DNA of 64,000 bases from Cotesia glomerata (lineage: Eukaryota > Arthropoda > Insecta > Hymenoptera > Braconidae): NCBI RefSeq assembly GCF_020080835.1, contig NC_058158.1, forward strand, positions 11,780,001 to 11,844,000. The letters run 5' to 3'. Under the pieces are notes generated by a model. That model saw nothing but the letters and a program-made list of their open reading frames with translations. It ran no database searches and was not told where the DNA came from. Positions 34,201-47,500 of the stretch are shown piece by piece. The position numbers were made by a program, and so were the translations under genes. Position 1 is the stretch's first letter; the number at the start of each line of letters is the position of its first letter.

Positions 34201-37200
34201 GCAACTGAAAGCTCTAAGGGGTCACTAAAGTCTCACCAGCGCTATCAACACATTTATACTCTTATTTTACAGTTGTTCAAAATACCATGCAAAAATAAAC
34301 TCCGTGAGGTCTTTATTACCGAGTCTTACTCTTGGCTGCCGAGAAATTCTCTCCATGTACAGATAATATAATACCGCATGTATGTAATAATACAGGTTTC
34401 ATCGTAATTAATGAAGCTCGATTAGGCACGGTACAAATAAAAACATTTAATAATGTCCAGGGTGACAATGATACATGACGAATATTTAGATATTATTAGT
34501 TGTCTTGAGAGCTGTACTGCTGTCAGAAACAAGTAGATCAGGTTACATAGGACATCCCGCAACAGAGATCTCCGATAAACATCTATATACCGTATAGCAT
34601 GCCTATAGACTATAGACGAGCATGTGAATTGGATTGGATACAGGAGTAACAAACAACAAGCATAAAGCTGCCCGTAATTGTGATCACAAAAATAATCGAG
34701 ACTCCTTTCTGCGAAGGAAGAGAAGATCCATCGGAATCGATCATCGCTGGAATCCTCGAATAAATCCTGCAGTTAAAATATATTACATAAAACATGGATT
34801 GCACACCACGAGTAAGTTTCATCCACATGAGTGTGTGTGTAAGTGTGTGTGGAATGGTGTGAGCACATGCGTGTATATTATTTATAAACGATCTTTTGCC
34901 GAGAGCGGATCTGCGTTAGTGCCTATACGGTATGCAAATTAATGGTGACGCGGTTTAATTCGGCAATAAATAGGGGTCACCCTTGCGGCGGCCATCAGAC
35001 CATCACTCACAGCTTCCTTTTTGTCCTTTACCTGGGAAAGCTTCAGATTTATTTGACGTGTTTCGACAATATTTATAGATCCGGTTCGGGCTGACCGTAC
35101 ATGTACGACTTTGCTAAGACTTAACCAAACTTATTTCTCTTTTTCTTATTTTTCGTTCCCATCTTCTGTTTCTTCTTCTTCTTCTTCTTCTGGCTCTTCT
35201 TTGGATGAGTAACTCCTTTGCTACACTCCTATCGCTGGATGACATAACCAGTAACTCAGATATTAAATAAGTGGCAGCCGTATTTTTGGTTGCGTGTACA
35301 ACCGTCACGGTAATAACAATACCACCACCAGTATCATTAGTCATTGTGATTTGTTTCCTTTTTAATTTGATTTAATGTCATTGCTAGTGAGCATTAGGGT
35401 GCTAGCGATAGTTAGCGTCTTCTCATTCTCACAGAAGAGAAGTTTCTATGTGTAATGTCTAGTCCCGCATCCACATCATGGATCAACTCGAAGAATAAAG
35501 TAAGGTAAAGCGACGAAATTTATCGTCAAAAAGAAAAGAGGGCTACGAGTATAAATCTTGGACATTATAATGGGATCTGTCTATTATTAAAGAATGAGTG
35601 ATTTAAAGGAGGGGTGGAGCTCTCGGGCTGTATTGTGGTGGGTGGGGATCTCGTGAATTTGATCGGCAATTCGGACTGCCTTAGAGTAACCTTGTACAAC
35701 TTCGACCAACCTTTTATTATTATGGTTTGTATGTGCAACTGCGCGTGCAAAACTAGTCTACATTTCTTCTTCTTTTTCTTTTGGGTCGTCTTCTTCTTGT
35801 TCTTCTTCTTTTAGTTCTGCTGTAGACTTCACTTCATTATCGGAGGACTCTTGAACCGCGAATAGCAAGACGTACTCGTACGAGGATTGATGTGCGATAA
35901 AGTCGGTGCGAAGAAACCCCGACGATCCGATGCTATATCGTACACCAGCAACATCGATGTGCTTCAATCGGCTCGATTATATCTCGGCGAGCTCATAATT
36001 CAGTCCAACGGTGTCCGCTCTCGATTTATGACTGTAATATCGAATAAATCAACCTCGGTGAAAGTAACCTCCAGCACACAGTATTCTATATTCTATACAT
36101 ACATATTTTTTATTCATTCATACATATACTTATACATATAAATGTATGCACGACTCGCAGACAATATGCCATTTCTAGTTATTATAAGTTGCTTCTCTTG
36201 ATTCATCTAATCCGAGCAGTTGTTGTGCTGTAGCGTTTCAATATACCGAAACAATAAAAATAAATAATACTTTCTAATCTTTTATGCCCCGGCACATATA
36301 TTTATCACATCAGATATATTATGTATCGGGATGGAATGGGATATACATGTTACCAAACTGAGTATAATACGAGTAGAGTCGTTGTTCACTCTTCTGTGTA
36401 CAATCCACTGAGAAAGGAGTGACGCAATATCATTCTTCAATAACCGGGTTCAGTTGTTTTTTAACCACTTTATGGGAATCCAGACTCAACTTTAATCGAC
36501 TAGCGTTATTTATGGATCGAGCCTAAAAAGTCTCTCCTAAAAAAGCCGACAATTAGTAGACAAGGCGAGAAGGCCTTACTGTACGAAAGACGAAAGATGT
36601 AATTCACCTACTAGGACTATGATTCGTCAAGGCCCATTTTGCTGTCAACTAAATCATACTCCTTCTTTTGCTTGTCTGAAGTTACAATTAACCGTCGTTT
36701 CACCGTCATCATCGTCATCATCATCATCATCATGGTCATCATGGCGTAGCTGTTAGAGGCAGAGTTAGCTCCGGTGATTGAATTTCTTGGCGATAAAACT
36801 CTGATTGTAATAAATTGTCCGGGAAATAAAAGGTATTTGTTGAGATATTATGAAGGAAGAAAGGAAGATAAGGAAACAGTGGTGGTAGTGGTCGTCTTCG
36901 TCAGTGAAGTTTTCATCTTGAGTATTAGAGGATATAGACAGCCACGTAAGGACGATTGGTCTTGAAAGTACCGGAGGGTTGTTGTAGAGAAATATTAGCA
37001 GTAGTAGTAGTAGAAGTAGAAGTAAGAGTAGAAGCAGAAGTATTTCTCTCTTTACTCTGTCCATTTCACCCAAGTGTCGGTTGGTCTTTCGCAGTATAAT
37101 ATTTACGACTGACCGACTCATTGGTGAAGCGAGTTGAGCGAGCGGTCGCCACAAATCACGATGAGAAAGCCGGCCTTTCTCTGCTCTGGGAAACGCCTGG

Positions 37201-40200
37201 CATTTTTCTCTGCCGGGGATAACTTTGACTTATTGGTGACAGCAGGAGAGGAGTGCCAGAGTAGAGTGTAGAAGGGACCTGGGTCATACCACACTCGCTA
37301 GCTCATTGTACCACCGTAGATCCTGTACTTTTGCAGACAGAGAACCAGAGTAGGAGCTAAGAGTGACAAAGACACCGCTGAAGAAAAAAATATCACACAG
37401 AGACGCGTGCAGGACGCGATATTGCGGCCCGAGGTGGAGAAAGAGTGCTCTAGTCTAGTGTTGTGTAGTGTACAAATACATATATGAACATATGAACATG
37501 TGGGGTGGCAGGGTCTGAAGGGGAAGCAGTTACGTCTGAATGTCAGCTGCTGCCAATAAATAACGCCGGTACAGTGACGTACTGCTCGTAACGAGTCATC
37601 CATCGTGCGGCGAGCAAATCAACCGTGATTTTTCACGCGTCACACATTATTTTTATTTATATTTTCTTTTTGTCAATGTGTGAATAGCTAATCGCCGATT
37701 CGACATCGATATTGTCCTTAATTAAACATATTAATCTAACTCCGGATGGTGCTGGTGAGCACCAGCATTATATTCATCATCATCATGGTTGCTACGACTG
37801 TTACTGATCCAGCTAGTGAAATCTCTTGGATATAAATCACTCAGTATCTTAGTACACTCGAGTGGCTGGTGAGTCGAGGACAAGGGAGCCATCGATAGCC
37901 ACCAGGTAATGAATAAAAAGTTTGGTGAGCTCATTCAGGCCAGCTGGCATGAGAGGCAGGGCCAGAGGAAGTGGATGACGATTGCTCCGATGAGGACGGT
38001 GTGTTTATCACCTCAGTCATAGTGATAGTAGTAGGTGTACGTCGCTGAGCATATAAATCAGAGTGATATCCTGCGGTGCGCATCGCGAGCTCATCACGGC
38101 AGAGTTCTTGTCGTGCCTTAATAACGCTTGGCGTCTCACCAGTACCACTGCTCACCTCCACTTCGCTACAAATCCTGATTATACTCTGCAAGTGACGTTA
38201 TACCACCCCGAAGCATGCGATGAGGGGGTGCCACGCCGGGTTCAAGTCTGGTTTTTGTTTCCGTCGTTTCACTCTACTCTATTTCGTCTTCTTCTTCTTC
38301 TTCTTCTTCTTCTTCTTCTTGCTGAAACTCCCAGCAGTTTGGAGAGTGGAGTGGAGTATATATCTCTGGCGTTACGCTAAATGTCTTCTATATTTGTTGA
38401 GGTGTTGGCTGAGAGAAAGAGCAGAAGATAACGATATAAGCTGTGAATCTAAGCCCGTTTACGGTGGTAGCTCTCGACGAGTCTTTATGCCGTCGGCGGA
38501 GCGACTGACAGCGCTTGGACCTAAATCAATTTTCAATTATAACGCCCGTGGCTGTGTGAAGTAGGCAAAGAAGATAAGGGAATGAATGAATGAGTAACCG
38601 AGGAGAAAAGAGAAGGAATCAACTGTCGTTTGCTGGTGGAGATAGAAAAGGAAATAGACATCATCGAAGTACACAGCAGCAGGAGCACCAGAAGCAAGAG
38701 CAGGAGCAGGAGCACTGGAGTTATATAGATATAGACATAGACATAGACATGGATAGGAGCAGAGTTGTGTGTTGTGGGCGAAAAGAGAATTGAGAGAGAG
38801 TAAGAATAAGTTGGGCTCGCGGGGCAAAGGAGACGGAGGGAGAGATGAAGGGAGGCATAAACCACCCCCCGTCTCGGCTCGGTGGCTACGTACGTATTAT
38901 TATACTTCGCTACAGTCATATTTATAAATCAGCGATATAGCACAACGAATAGTAGACGGAGAGGGATGGAAGGAATTTATAGCTTCGTTCTCCTTCCTCC
39001 ACTACCACTGCTGGTACTAATACTGCTTGAACTTATACTGCTAGTACCAGCATCCCACTCTTTGGCCGCTACGTGCCCACCCGTTACCGATACCCCGTTT
39101 TCGTCTCCGTCTTCCGGCTGGTGGACGTCCTCGTCCTCGTTCCACTCATGAGGAGCTTAAACCTAGAACCTAGAACCGTACCTTGCTGGTTGGTTGGTGC
39201 ATGTCAGGCTGTCTCTTTTCGGCTTGCACCCTGATATCAGCAAAGAAGAGTTACGTCACTGGTGTGTGTAGCGCCCGCGCAAGGGCATACAAACCCGTAC
39301 GTATGAGCTTAGGTCGACATTTTCCCTCCTCTCTTCGGCAATAAATCAGCGAGTCTTTTGAGTCTGGGAGTCCAGGATAGAACCTCGAGGATGGAGCGGT
39401 GGGGCTCCAACGGGGAAGCTTCAGTTTGGTCCTCAACTCCATCTCTATCTCAATTTCTCTATCTCTGTCCTTGTCTCTCTCTTTCTCTCACCGGAGCAGA
39501 GACTGGAGCAGTTCCTGGTGCCCTTTAGATCTCACTCACTCACTCCTGCTCTTTCGCGTCACGGGAATGTATATAATTAGCGGCATTGTGCTTCCTCAGA
39601 CAGATTTACGGGTCGTATCGCTACCGCGGCTGCATGCATAAGCGCGTTAAATAAGTATTTATCCGACCCGGGGGATGACTGCGGGACCGACCACGCCGAG
39701 CTATACCACGTGATGGATTCCACGGCAACGTCCGACTCTCCAATTCGTATTAAACGCAAAACACGTTTCTCCCTTGTCTTTGTGCGTTCTTGTTATATAT
39801 GTACGTATAACATATAAATATAAATTTTAGAGTAGGTACTGGATAACTGTTATGTTAGATATATTAAGCCAGAGCATGTTAAGTTTTATCTCATTCCCTC
39901 TACACGTTTTATTGCTCTTGGTTGAGTGAATTTAAAGACTTTTACAGTGTGTAGCAGCGTATTCTACCAGTAGAGTAATACCAGTTGGTGTGTACATGAC
40001 CGAATTGAAATTCAGTGAATCTGGTTACAGCAAGATCAAGATCGGAATATATCGGAGTGGGCTGAGATTAGGGACACATCTATTGACACCTTATCAGACC
40101 ATTCATCACTCGAAGCATTGGTGATGGTGATGCTACTGCTACTGCCAGATGACATCTTACACCCTCAGCTGGGCGTAATCCCCAAGCAGCTTGGTAACAA

Positions 40201-43020
40201 GGCGAGGTGTGAGCTGTCTAACTCGCGTGGTTGGAGACGCGGGTGTCAAGCACTTTGAAAGGGTTGACGGATGGTCGCCACGGGACGAACAGACGCGTTA
40301 TTCATCGGATCCATCATATTTTCTCGAGGAAATACAGGTACAACCGTACCTATAAATTCTCAGTGGGATTGGTGCCTTTTTAGTGACGGTGTTATCCGTT
40401 ATCTTGTGGTACTTTATTTCGGGCATTCTTAAGCTTGCAATGATTTCCCAGTGTTGGACGGTCTCCAAATTCACGTAGGCTCAGTTTATCGCATATGCTG
40501 TGGGTATATTGAGCGGAGCTCAAGATATAAACCTTGGATATATTTGTACAGAAATTTATATAAATGTGGAAATGGATGTGGAATATAGGTAGCTGCAATA
40601 AGTGGAGTGTGTTGTAGTAACTTTGGAAATGCCTTTTCTTGCTATTCCTTATCTTGGGAGAATACAGAGACTAGCACAAGAAACCATAACGTACAAATGT
40701 ATAGTATAAAAGCCAGGCTATGCAGAGTATAGTACTGTGTATATAAAGTTAATGAAATTCTTGTCCAAAAATTTTCCGGTAGACGTGGCGAGTTATGCAA
40801 TCGTATGAACATCCGGGCCAGAAAAATTGCCATTGGTATATATTCAAAGGATAGCGGTGCAGTTAGATAGAAGGGTAGTTGGAGCCATCGGAGCCCGTTC
40901 GGACTCATCGAGACACCAGGATCGACTTAATAATTTTTCTCGAAAAGTTCCGGAAAGAAAGATCCGGGATGGAGAGATCGTCGAGAGACGGAGTTTGGTT
41001 AAGAATAAGAATAAAAGTATCGGCTGACGGTGAGCCAGAAGAAGACAGTCTGCCGTGGGCTAAAGGAAGGAGGAGTAACAGCAGATAGATAGTGAGATAA
41101 AGTAAGCTATCGAGAAGCAAGCACCGCGTATTTCCATCCCTTATACGACAACTGGTTCTTGTTCTTGCTGGTATGTCCTCGTTCGGTGGTACGCTCAGAG
41201 TTTCATCAGTTTGTCTCATTTCCGGGATCCAATCTCTCGGCTCGCTGGTGACTCGACGACCCGGGCCCGACTGCAACCCCATAGACGTAGACGATCCCGT
41301 ACTACTAAACCATACCAGCTCTCTGACTCAGTTGGTAGACTATCGCTAGCACAGGAGAATGACGACGGGCCATTCACAAAACCTCTTTCCTTTATGTTAG
41401 TGCCCGACAAGTAACTCAGCCTAAGCCAGCGAAACAGATTTAACTTTATCTGGCAGTACAACGCGTTCAGCTATCCTTATACCTTCTACTTCTGCTTCTA
41501 CTTTAGAATAGAACGAACACAAGTGTATCGCTGGTGAGTTTATGCGAGAACGGGCATTCGAGACAACTTGCTGGTGTCATTCGAGGATGATACTACTCAC
41601 AACTGGAGAGGAGCCTTGTCCCACCACCGCTGGAGCTTTAGGGCTGCTAGCTTATCCTGGGACGGAGAGAAGTAATATAAGGAGAAGTAATTCTCTGGAG
41701 GGTGAGCTGAGAAAACTTTGTCCATTCTGATCCCTCGAGGACTCGTTGGATCTACCGGCGGTGAATCTACGACCCCGGTGAGTTCCTTCCCGATCGTCGC
41801 GATGACGACAATGCATGGTGTCTTCTATCTGGTATTTCCTGGTGTGGCTCCAAAAGAATAGGACGAAGCAAGATACGGAAGATGAAGATTTGGCGAAGGT
41901 GGCTGGTGTTAAATATTAAGATACAGCAGAAGAAAAAGAAGAAAAGCATTTTGTCAGTTAGTTTGTTTGTTCACTGGCTTAATAAATGGGAGCAATTTAG
42001 ATGGGCGATGGGCGAGCAGTTTAACTTTTTCACAGGATTTTCTCTGGTGGTTTTGCCGGGTGGGTCCCTGTCGAGCGATGTAGGTACGATTGCCAACAAC
42101 TGGAAGCTAGGTGAATAGCTCACTGCGTCGAGAGACCCGTATAAATCGATGAATTACGAGACAACGCATTAGTGCAGTCCGCACGATGCTAATCAGCGAA
42201 ATTCCCGTGCGATAAATAAACGAATGCTGGGAAAGCGCCGCTATCTGATACGAGCAGAGTAGCGTAATGTCGATGGGACGCTACGCAAATCGGCTTCCAC
42301 TGTAAATTAACGGGTTTTCGTCCAATACAAAATCGAGTTAGACCAAAAAATTATCATCCTTTTAACTGTGTACCTGTATCTCCAAGCGAGTGTGTGGATG
42401 AGTAAATGATCCTGTGGGCATTGAAGAAGGGAACGATACAAAATTATATAAATATATTTATTTGTACACCAGTATTGTTTAATTACGATAATAAATTAAT
42501 GTGGGTATAAATTTTAATAATCATTCTTGTAATCGGTTATTATTTACTATTTATACTGCTGCCCTGTGGTTACAGCAACAACAACAACAATTATATGATG
42601 ATGATGGTGGTCATCGTTATTGTTATTAGTATCGGACAAAAAAAGGATTGTAATGCATTTAATTGTGATGCAGTCAATCAACGGGCATCGATCAGTTAAA
42701 TAGTGTATTTTATCTGGGCACATACATCTCGGATGATGATACTTTGATTAATCTTTCGGCTCGTCTCAATAACCAAGCGATGACGTGCGTATTTGTTGAA
42801 AGGAAACGCTAGATTGTGCGACACGTCGATTGAAGAGCTCACGATTCCCGGGCGATTAGTTTTATAGAGAACCTTGATCTCGCCGCAATAATTCCGACAA
42901 TTATTGTCATATCATCGGAATCATCATCTTTGTCAGCGGATTGATGTGATACATTGTGAAAAAATAAAAAGAGGAAAAGGCGAATGTTGTATCAATGAAA
43001 AACTCTTTCCTAAAACTATT
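34201..43020. other. TE-free, higher-GC block with microsatellites
   Basis: About 8.8 kb with no repeat shared with the rest of the window. It has short trinucleotide runs: (TTC)n near 35168, (CAT)n near 36706-36741, (TAG)n near 37000, and others. ORFs of up to about 130 codons on both strands are mostly Ser/Leu/Lys-rich by-products of these runs. The minus strand at 37931-38191 is the most protein-like open stretch, but I cannot identify it. The block may be intronic or regulatory DNA of a host gene; that is inference. Confidence 0.4.
38287..38320. repeat. (TCT)n microsatellite
   Basis: Eleven uninterrupted TCT/CTT units. Polyleucine and polyphenylalanine in the overlapping ORFs come from this tract. 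Confidence 0.95.
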
Positions 43021-43396
43021 GTCTATTTTTTTTATGACTGTACTCACTCGGTTTTAAAAGAATAAATTTGGAAAAGATTTTTTGTTCTAATGTTTATTAA
43101 ATTTAATTATAAAAAAAATTTTAGAGTATTTTATTACAGATAAATTTTATAAGTACAATCGAAAAAACATTTTTAATAATAATGAAAATTATTATTTTTT
43201 TTTAAACTTATTTTTTTTCTATAAAGTTTTTTGTTTTTTTCTCCTTCCATATTAGAAAAAAATTTTAATTAAATATTGTTAAAGAGACACTGGAAAAAAA
43301 ATTTTTGTAATAATGTTCGCAATAAAAAAAAAAAAAAAAAAAAACCTGTATTTTATTTCAGATAAATTTTCGTTTTATTATACACTGGGAAAAAAT

Positions 43397-43525
43397 AGTA
43401 TATTACACTATTAGGGCAGAAAGTTAGAGATTTTTGCACTGCGCGCCATCATGCCCGAGGCGTAGCCGAGGGCATCACGGCACGCAGTTCAGAGCTCTCA
43501 AACTTCTGTCCGTGTAGTGTATACT
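43397..43525. repeat. 129-bp hairpin with GC-rich tip (copy B1)
   Basis: Arms AGTATATTACACTATTAGGG and the complement of CCGTGTAGTGTATACT; the stem continues through CAGAAAGTT and ACTGCGCGCC. The tip is CCCGAGGCGTAGCCGAGGGC. Same terminal sequence and length as 1919-2046 and 62798-62923. It ends at the base before the TIR module at 43526. Confidence 0.8.
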
Positions 43526-43587
43526 ATTTTTCTTTATAGCCGGTCGAAAGTACGTAAAATATTTAATGTACTGCATCGAAAAAAAAT

Positions 43588-43665
43588 TGATGCCTGCCCC
43601 CGACATTTGCGGCACGAGCGAAGCGAGTGCTGCTGGTCGGGGGGAGGAGGGGGGGGCAGGGATCA
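43588..43665. repeat. GC-rich hairpin with GAGCGAAGCGAG loop
   Basis: TGATGCCTGCCCCCGAC pairs with a G-rich right arm ending GGCAGGGATCA. The tip is GCACGAGCGAAGCGAGTGC, itself a hairpin. A shorter, cleaner copy at 62551-62620 has the tip in the opposite orientation. The right arm has gained a G-rich run here. Confidence 0.75.
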
Positions 43666-43927
43666 AATAAAAAATAATTAACAAACATTTTTTTTGAAAA
43701 ATTTTTAGATCAAATAAAACTGAAATTTCTTGAATTCAACAAACATAATAAAGATTATTTTCGGTTAAAAATAAAAAAAAAAAAAAAAACGAGCATATTA
43801 TCTGAAAATTAACAATAATTAATAAAAATCAAATTAAATAGTTGTTACTGCGTACATTTTTCTAAATAATTCATTAATTAAATAAATTTTATCCATTTTA
43901 CACACGTCACTGTCAAACTGAATCTTA

Positions 43928-44070
43928 GTACAGTACAACCTGGTTATAAGTTACATCGGATGATCTACTTACTCTTACGGCAGTTATATCTTTATCTATA
44001 TCTCCATTTATACATCAAATATTTCATGTAAGTAGAACAAAGAAAGAAATATAACCAAGTTGTATTGTAC
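43928..44070. repeat. Foldback with GTACAACCTGGTTATAA arms
   Basis: GTACAGTACAACCTGGTTAT pairs with ATAACCAAGTTGTATTGTAC, and CTACTTAC with GTAAGTAG further in. The loop is AT-rich. Confidence 0.7.
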
Positions 44071-44261
44071 CATCAATCGTAAATGATCAGCGTAAACAAA
44101 ACATAGTTAGTAACAAATGACTAATATCAGTCGCGGTAACGAAAGCATTTTATGCTCCCGCTGTTATAAAGAGCGAATGTGTAGCTTTACCAATGCACGA
44201 ATCTTTAACTTTCTGCATCGAAATAGGTGCAAAAGATGCGTACTTTCGACCGAGGTATAAA

Positions 44262-44597
44262 GAAAAATTTCTTTTGAAAACAAATGAATATTTTTGTGAC
44301 AAAAAATTTGTTAGAAATTTTCGACAATTTTATTTTCAGTTGAAGAAATCAAAATTTTTTTCATTGTAACTTTTTTGCTGGAAACAAGTTTTCTGGATAT
44401 GGAAAAAAATAATTTTAGATAGACAACTTGAGAATTTTAATTGTTTTTCCCAAATCAAGAAAACTTTTTTTTAACAAGTAAGTTATTGTGAGAACAATTG
44501 TGAATTTTTCAGCTAAGAAATAAAATTGTTGAAAATTTCTAACAAATTTTTTGTCACAAAAATATTCATTTATTTTAAAAAAAAATTTTTTTTCTTA
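44262..44597. mobile_element. 336-bp foldback element
   Basis: Arms of about 50 bp are nearly perfect: GAATATTTTTGTGACAAAAA at 44287 onward pairs with TTTTTTGTCACAAAAATATTC ending at 44567, continuing through TTTGTTAGAAATTTTCGACA. It overlaps the end of the preceding element by a few bases. No ORF. Confidence 0.75.
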
Positions 44598-47500
44598 GTG
44601 TCTAAGAGAAATATTTCTGAAAATGATAAAAATTAATGTTTATTTAATAAGCTATCATTTTTTGCTAAGAAAATTTCATGTTTTGTCCTTTATTATTTGA
44701 GATAAAATTAATTAATGCTTTTTTAAGAAAAATTGAAAAAAAAAATTTTTTTTAATATTCTTAAGCGATCTTAATTCCCCTAAATAACGGACATGTTGCC
44801 ACATATTGGGTATTGTAATCCGGAAAAAAAATGATTATAACACTTGTATTAGAGTTTCTCGATGAAAAATAGATTCAATTGATCTTTTATGGGGCTCTTA
44901 TATACTTCCTTAGACGGAGATAATAAAGTTGCACAGCAGCCGTTTTTCCCCTTTATATTGAATATTAAAAACACACTCACGTCCGGTAGAAATTTTTCCG
45001 CGTCAAAAGTATAATATACGATCATATTCAAACGGGTTAGCGGTAAAAGCATTGCACAGTATACCGATACGGTCCCTCGAAAACGAATAGAACAAAACTC
45101 GGAAAATGAACGAAACACCGAGAACAAAAAGTTTTTAAAGTAATAGTAAATAGATAAAAAAATCAACCAGACGAAATAACGAGCCTGTGAATGTGAAAGT
45201 GTGTGTGTGGATCTCTGGCGTTTTTTTCACCGTCGACTAATAGACTACTGTTCGCTCAACTCGGCGCGTGTACCCGTGCCGGCACTACACAACTCTAGTC
45301 TACTCTACTCGTTCTCTCCGTTGTTCAGCAGTATGGCTACCTTGCCGTTTCTAGCTTGTGTTCCTGGGTACGGTGGAATCCCCTCGCAGCTTCTGCTCGC
45401 GGACAAATAAAAGTTTACAGCGACCCAACGACACCTGTTGAACCGGTGGCCAGCAGTTAGCTCCGAACCGAAAAATCGTTTAACTAAAAAATAAAAATCA
45501 ACAATTAGTGTACCAGCTCTGTCTGTCGATCAACCGGTCACCCTGAAAAAGATTTATTGGTTTTGTAAGCCCGTATATTACCAATAAGTTGTATTGTCGG
45601 TATGGAAATAAAACTAAAGCTTTGCGAGGGATAATGTAGCTACATTCACGCTAAAAAAAAAAATTACTTTGTCCAGGGGAGTGTGAAAATTTTAAATATG
45701 CTGTAATTTCATTCTACAGTTTTATTTTTTAATCTTTCATTCTGTTGAAAAAAAATTAGAATTAACTAAAAAAAAAAAAAAACGTTTTAATACATTGAAA
45801 ATCACTTTGAAAAAATTAAAGTAATTATTATGGATAAAATATTGAAGATGTGAAAAAATAATAAAAAAAATTTTTTGTAGGAAGTTTAATTATCTATAAA
45901 ATAAATACATTTTCAAAATAATTCAATTATAAAAATTAAAAAATTTTTTGTTTAAATTTTTTTACATGTATTTTTTATTACAAAAGTTGTTAAAACCAAA
46001 AAAAAACTAAGTATTAAAAGTTTAATTATTTATCAAAAAAGCTTGAAGAATTAAAAAAAAATTTTTTTTGTTTAGCTTTTTTATAATTTCATTTGTCAAT
46101 AAAAACTAAGTGGATCATTTGAGACCGATTTGCATCAGAAAATTTCTGTAGTAGTGTTTACTTGGCATGCAATTTACCCTGACATAATCGGGCATCTGTA
46201 TTGAACATTAAACATGTGTCTATACTCTTCGACAGCGAAGTAGATTATAAAGCTTGACGAATCAATTGCATAACTATGAACAGAGCGGACTTGTCGGTCG
46301 CTTAAATTTACAGTAAAACAGAATCTATTTAAAAATAATTTAGTTAATTCGTGGTTATCTTTTAGCGGTTGACGTCCACATAGAACATAAAGAGAGGGAT
46401 AGAAACTGTGGAGGCTAAATAATCCTGGCATGTGGCATATTATACCGAAAATAGACTAGTATCGCGATTGGATGTGTGTAGGTAGGTTTTCATTTGGGAC
46501 GTCGTGTCACAAACGCGTCACAAAATTTGTCAAGCACACAGAACGGGATCAGCCAACGTAGTTCAGCTCTAGAGCCGAACGATCGATGACTGGATGTCGC
46601 ATCAACAGGGATACGACTACTAGTACTGTTACTGGTCCTGGTACAACTGCTACTGGTAGAACTAGTGCGAGTGCTAGTAGCAGCCTAATTATGCATTCGA
46701 GCGAGCTTGCTGGCATACACCGGTACGACAGCTCGCTCTCATACTCAGGGAATCCGTCCAGTAGCTGATTCACCAGCAGCCATCAGCCACCGACCACCAT
46801 CCACCAGCTACCGGAGTAACACCAGTCAATAACGATTGACGCGTGATACGACTGACTGACGGGCAGACGTGACCTAAAGGGTTGACGGATGACCCTCACA
46901 CGCTGTTGTAATCCACCCGAGAGATACGTCATGCTCCCGTCAAGTACATATTACCGAATCGACATGAGCTACACCACTGAATTTATCAACCAGATCACGC
47001 TCTATTGTTAATTTTTTCATTTTCATCCAATTATTATCAGTGTTTGATGATTGTAATTGATTATTGTCCTTCAATGGTCACTTATTTTTACGGATGTCAT
47101 TCTATCAAAGTCAATTTTACGACATTTATTTTTCTTCTTTTTGATTCATTTTTAATTTAAATTATCATTTTGTCAATGATTGATCACCTTTTCAATGTAA
47201 AAATCTACAGAGTTTTTAATCTTTGTTCGTTTATTACCAATTAACTACACTTTAAATTAAAATGAAATTTTTTCAACTTGTAGAGGATACTCTGATTTAA
47301 ATGATAACCTAACTTTTAAAAATTTTGAAAGACAATATCTATATGGTTGATTCTCTGTAAGGACGTTTTAAATCTGTATAAAATTGTCCGACCAAATTAT
47401 TTTTGGTTTTATTAGTGAAAAAATTAACAAGGGCTACAAAACTATCAGCTTAATGATAATAAATAAACAGCCAAATTAATTTTTTCGATATTTGTGTGTC

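Larger units (their letters stand above)
43526..44268. mobile_element. 743-bp element with TATAAAG/TACTTTCGAC terminal module
   Basis: The left end is ATTTTTCTTTATAGCCGG then TCGAAAGTACG; the right end complements it as CGTACTTTCGACCGAGG then TATAAAGAAAAAT. Inside are a GC-rich hairpin at 43588 and a longer foldback at 43928-44070. No ORF. A second element with the same ends and the same GC-rich hairpin spans 60189-62796. Confidence 0.65.

Noticed and set aside
40905..41282. 125-codon minus-strand ORF with a run of leucines resembling a membrane segment
   Set aside because: The leucine run comes from a purine-rich tract, several ORFs overlap it, and nothing else looks like a protein family.
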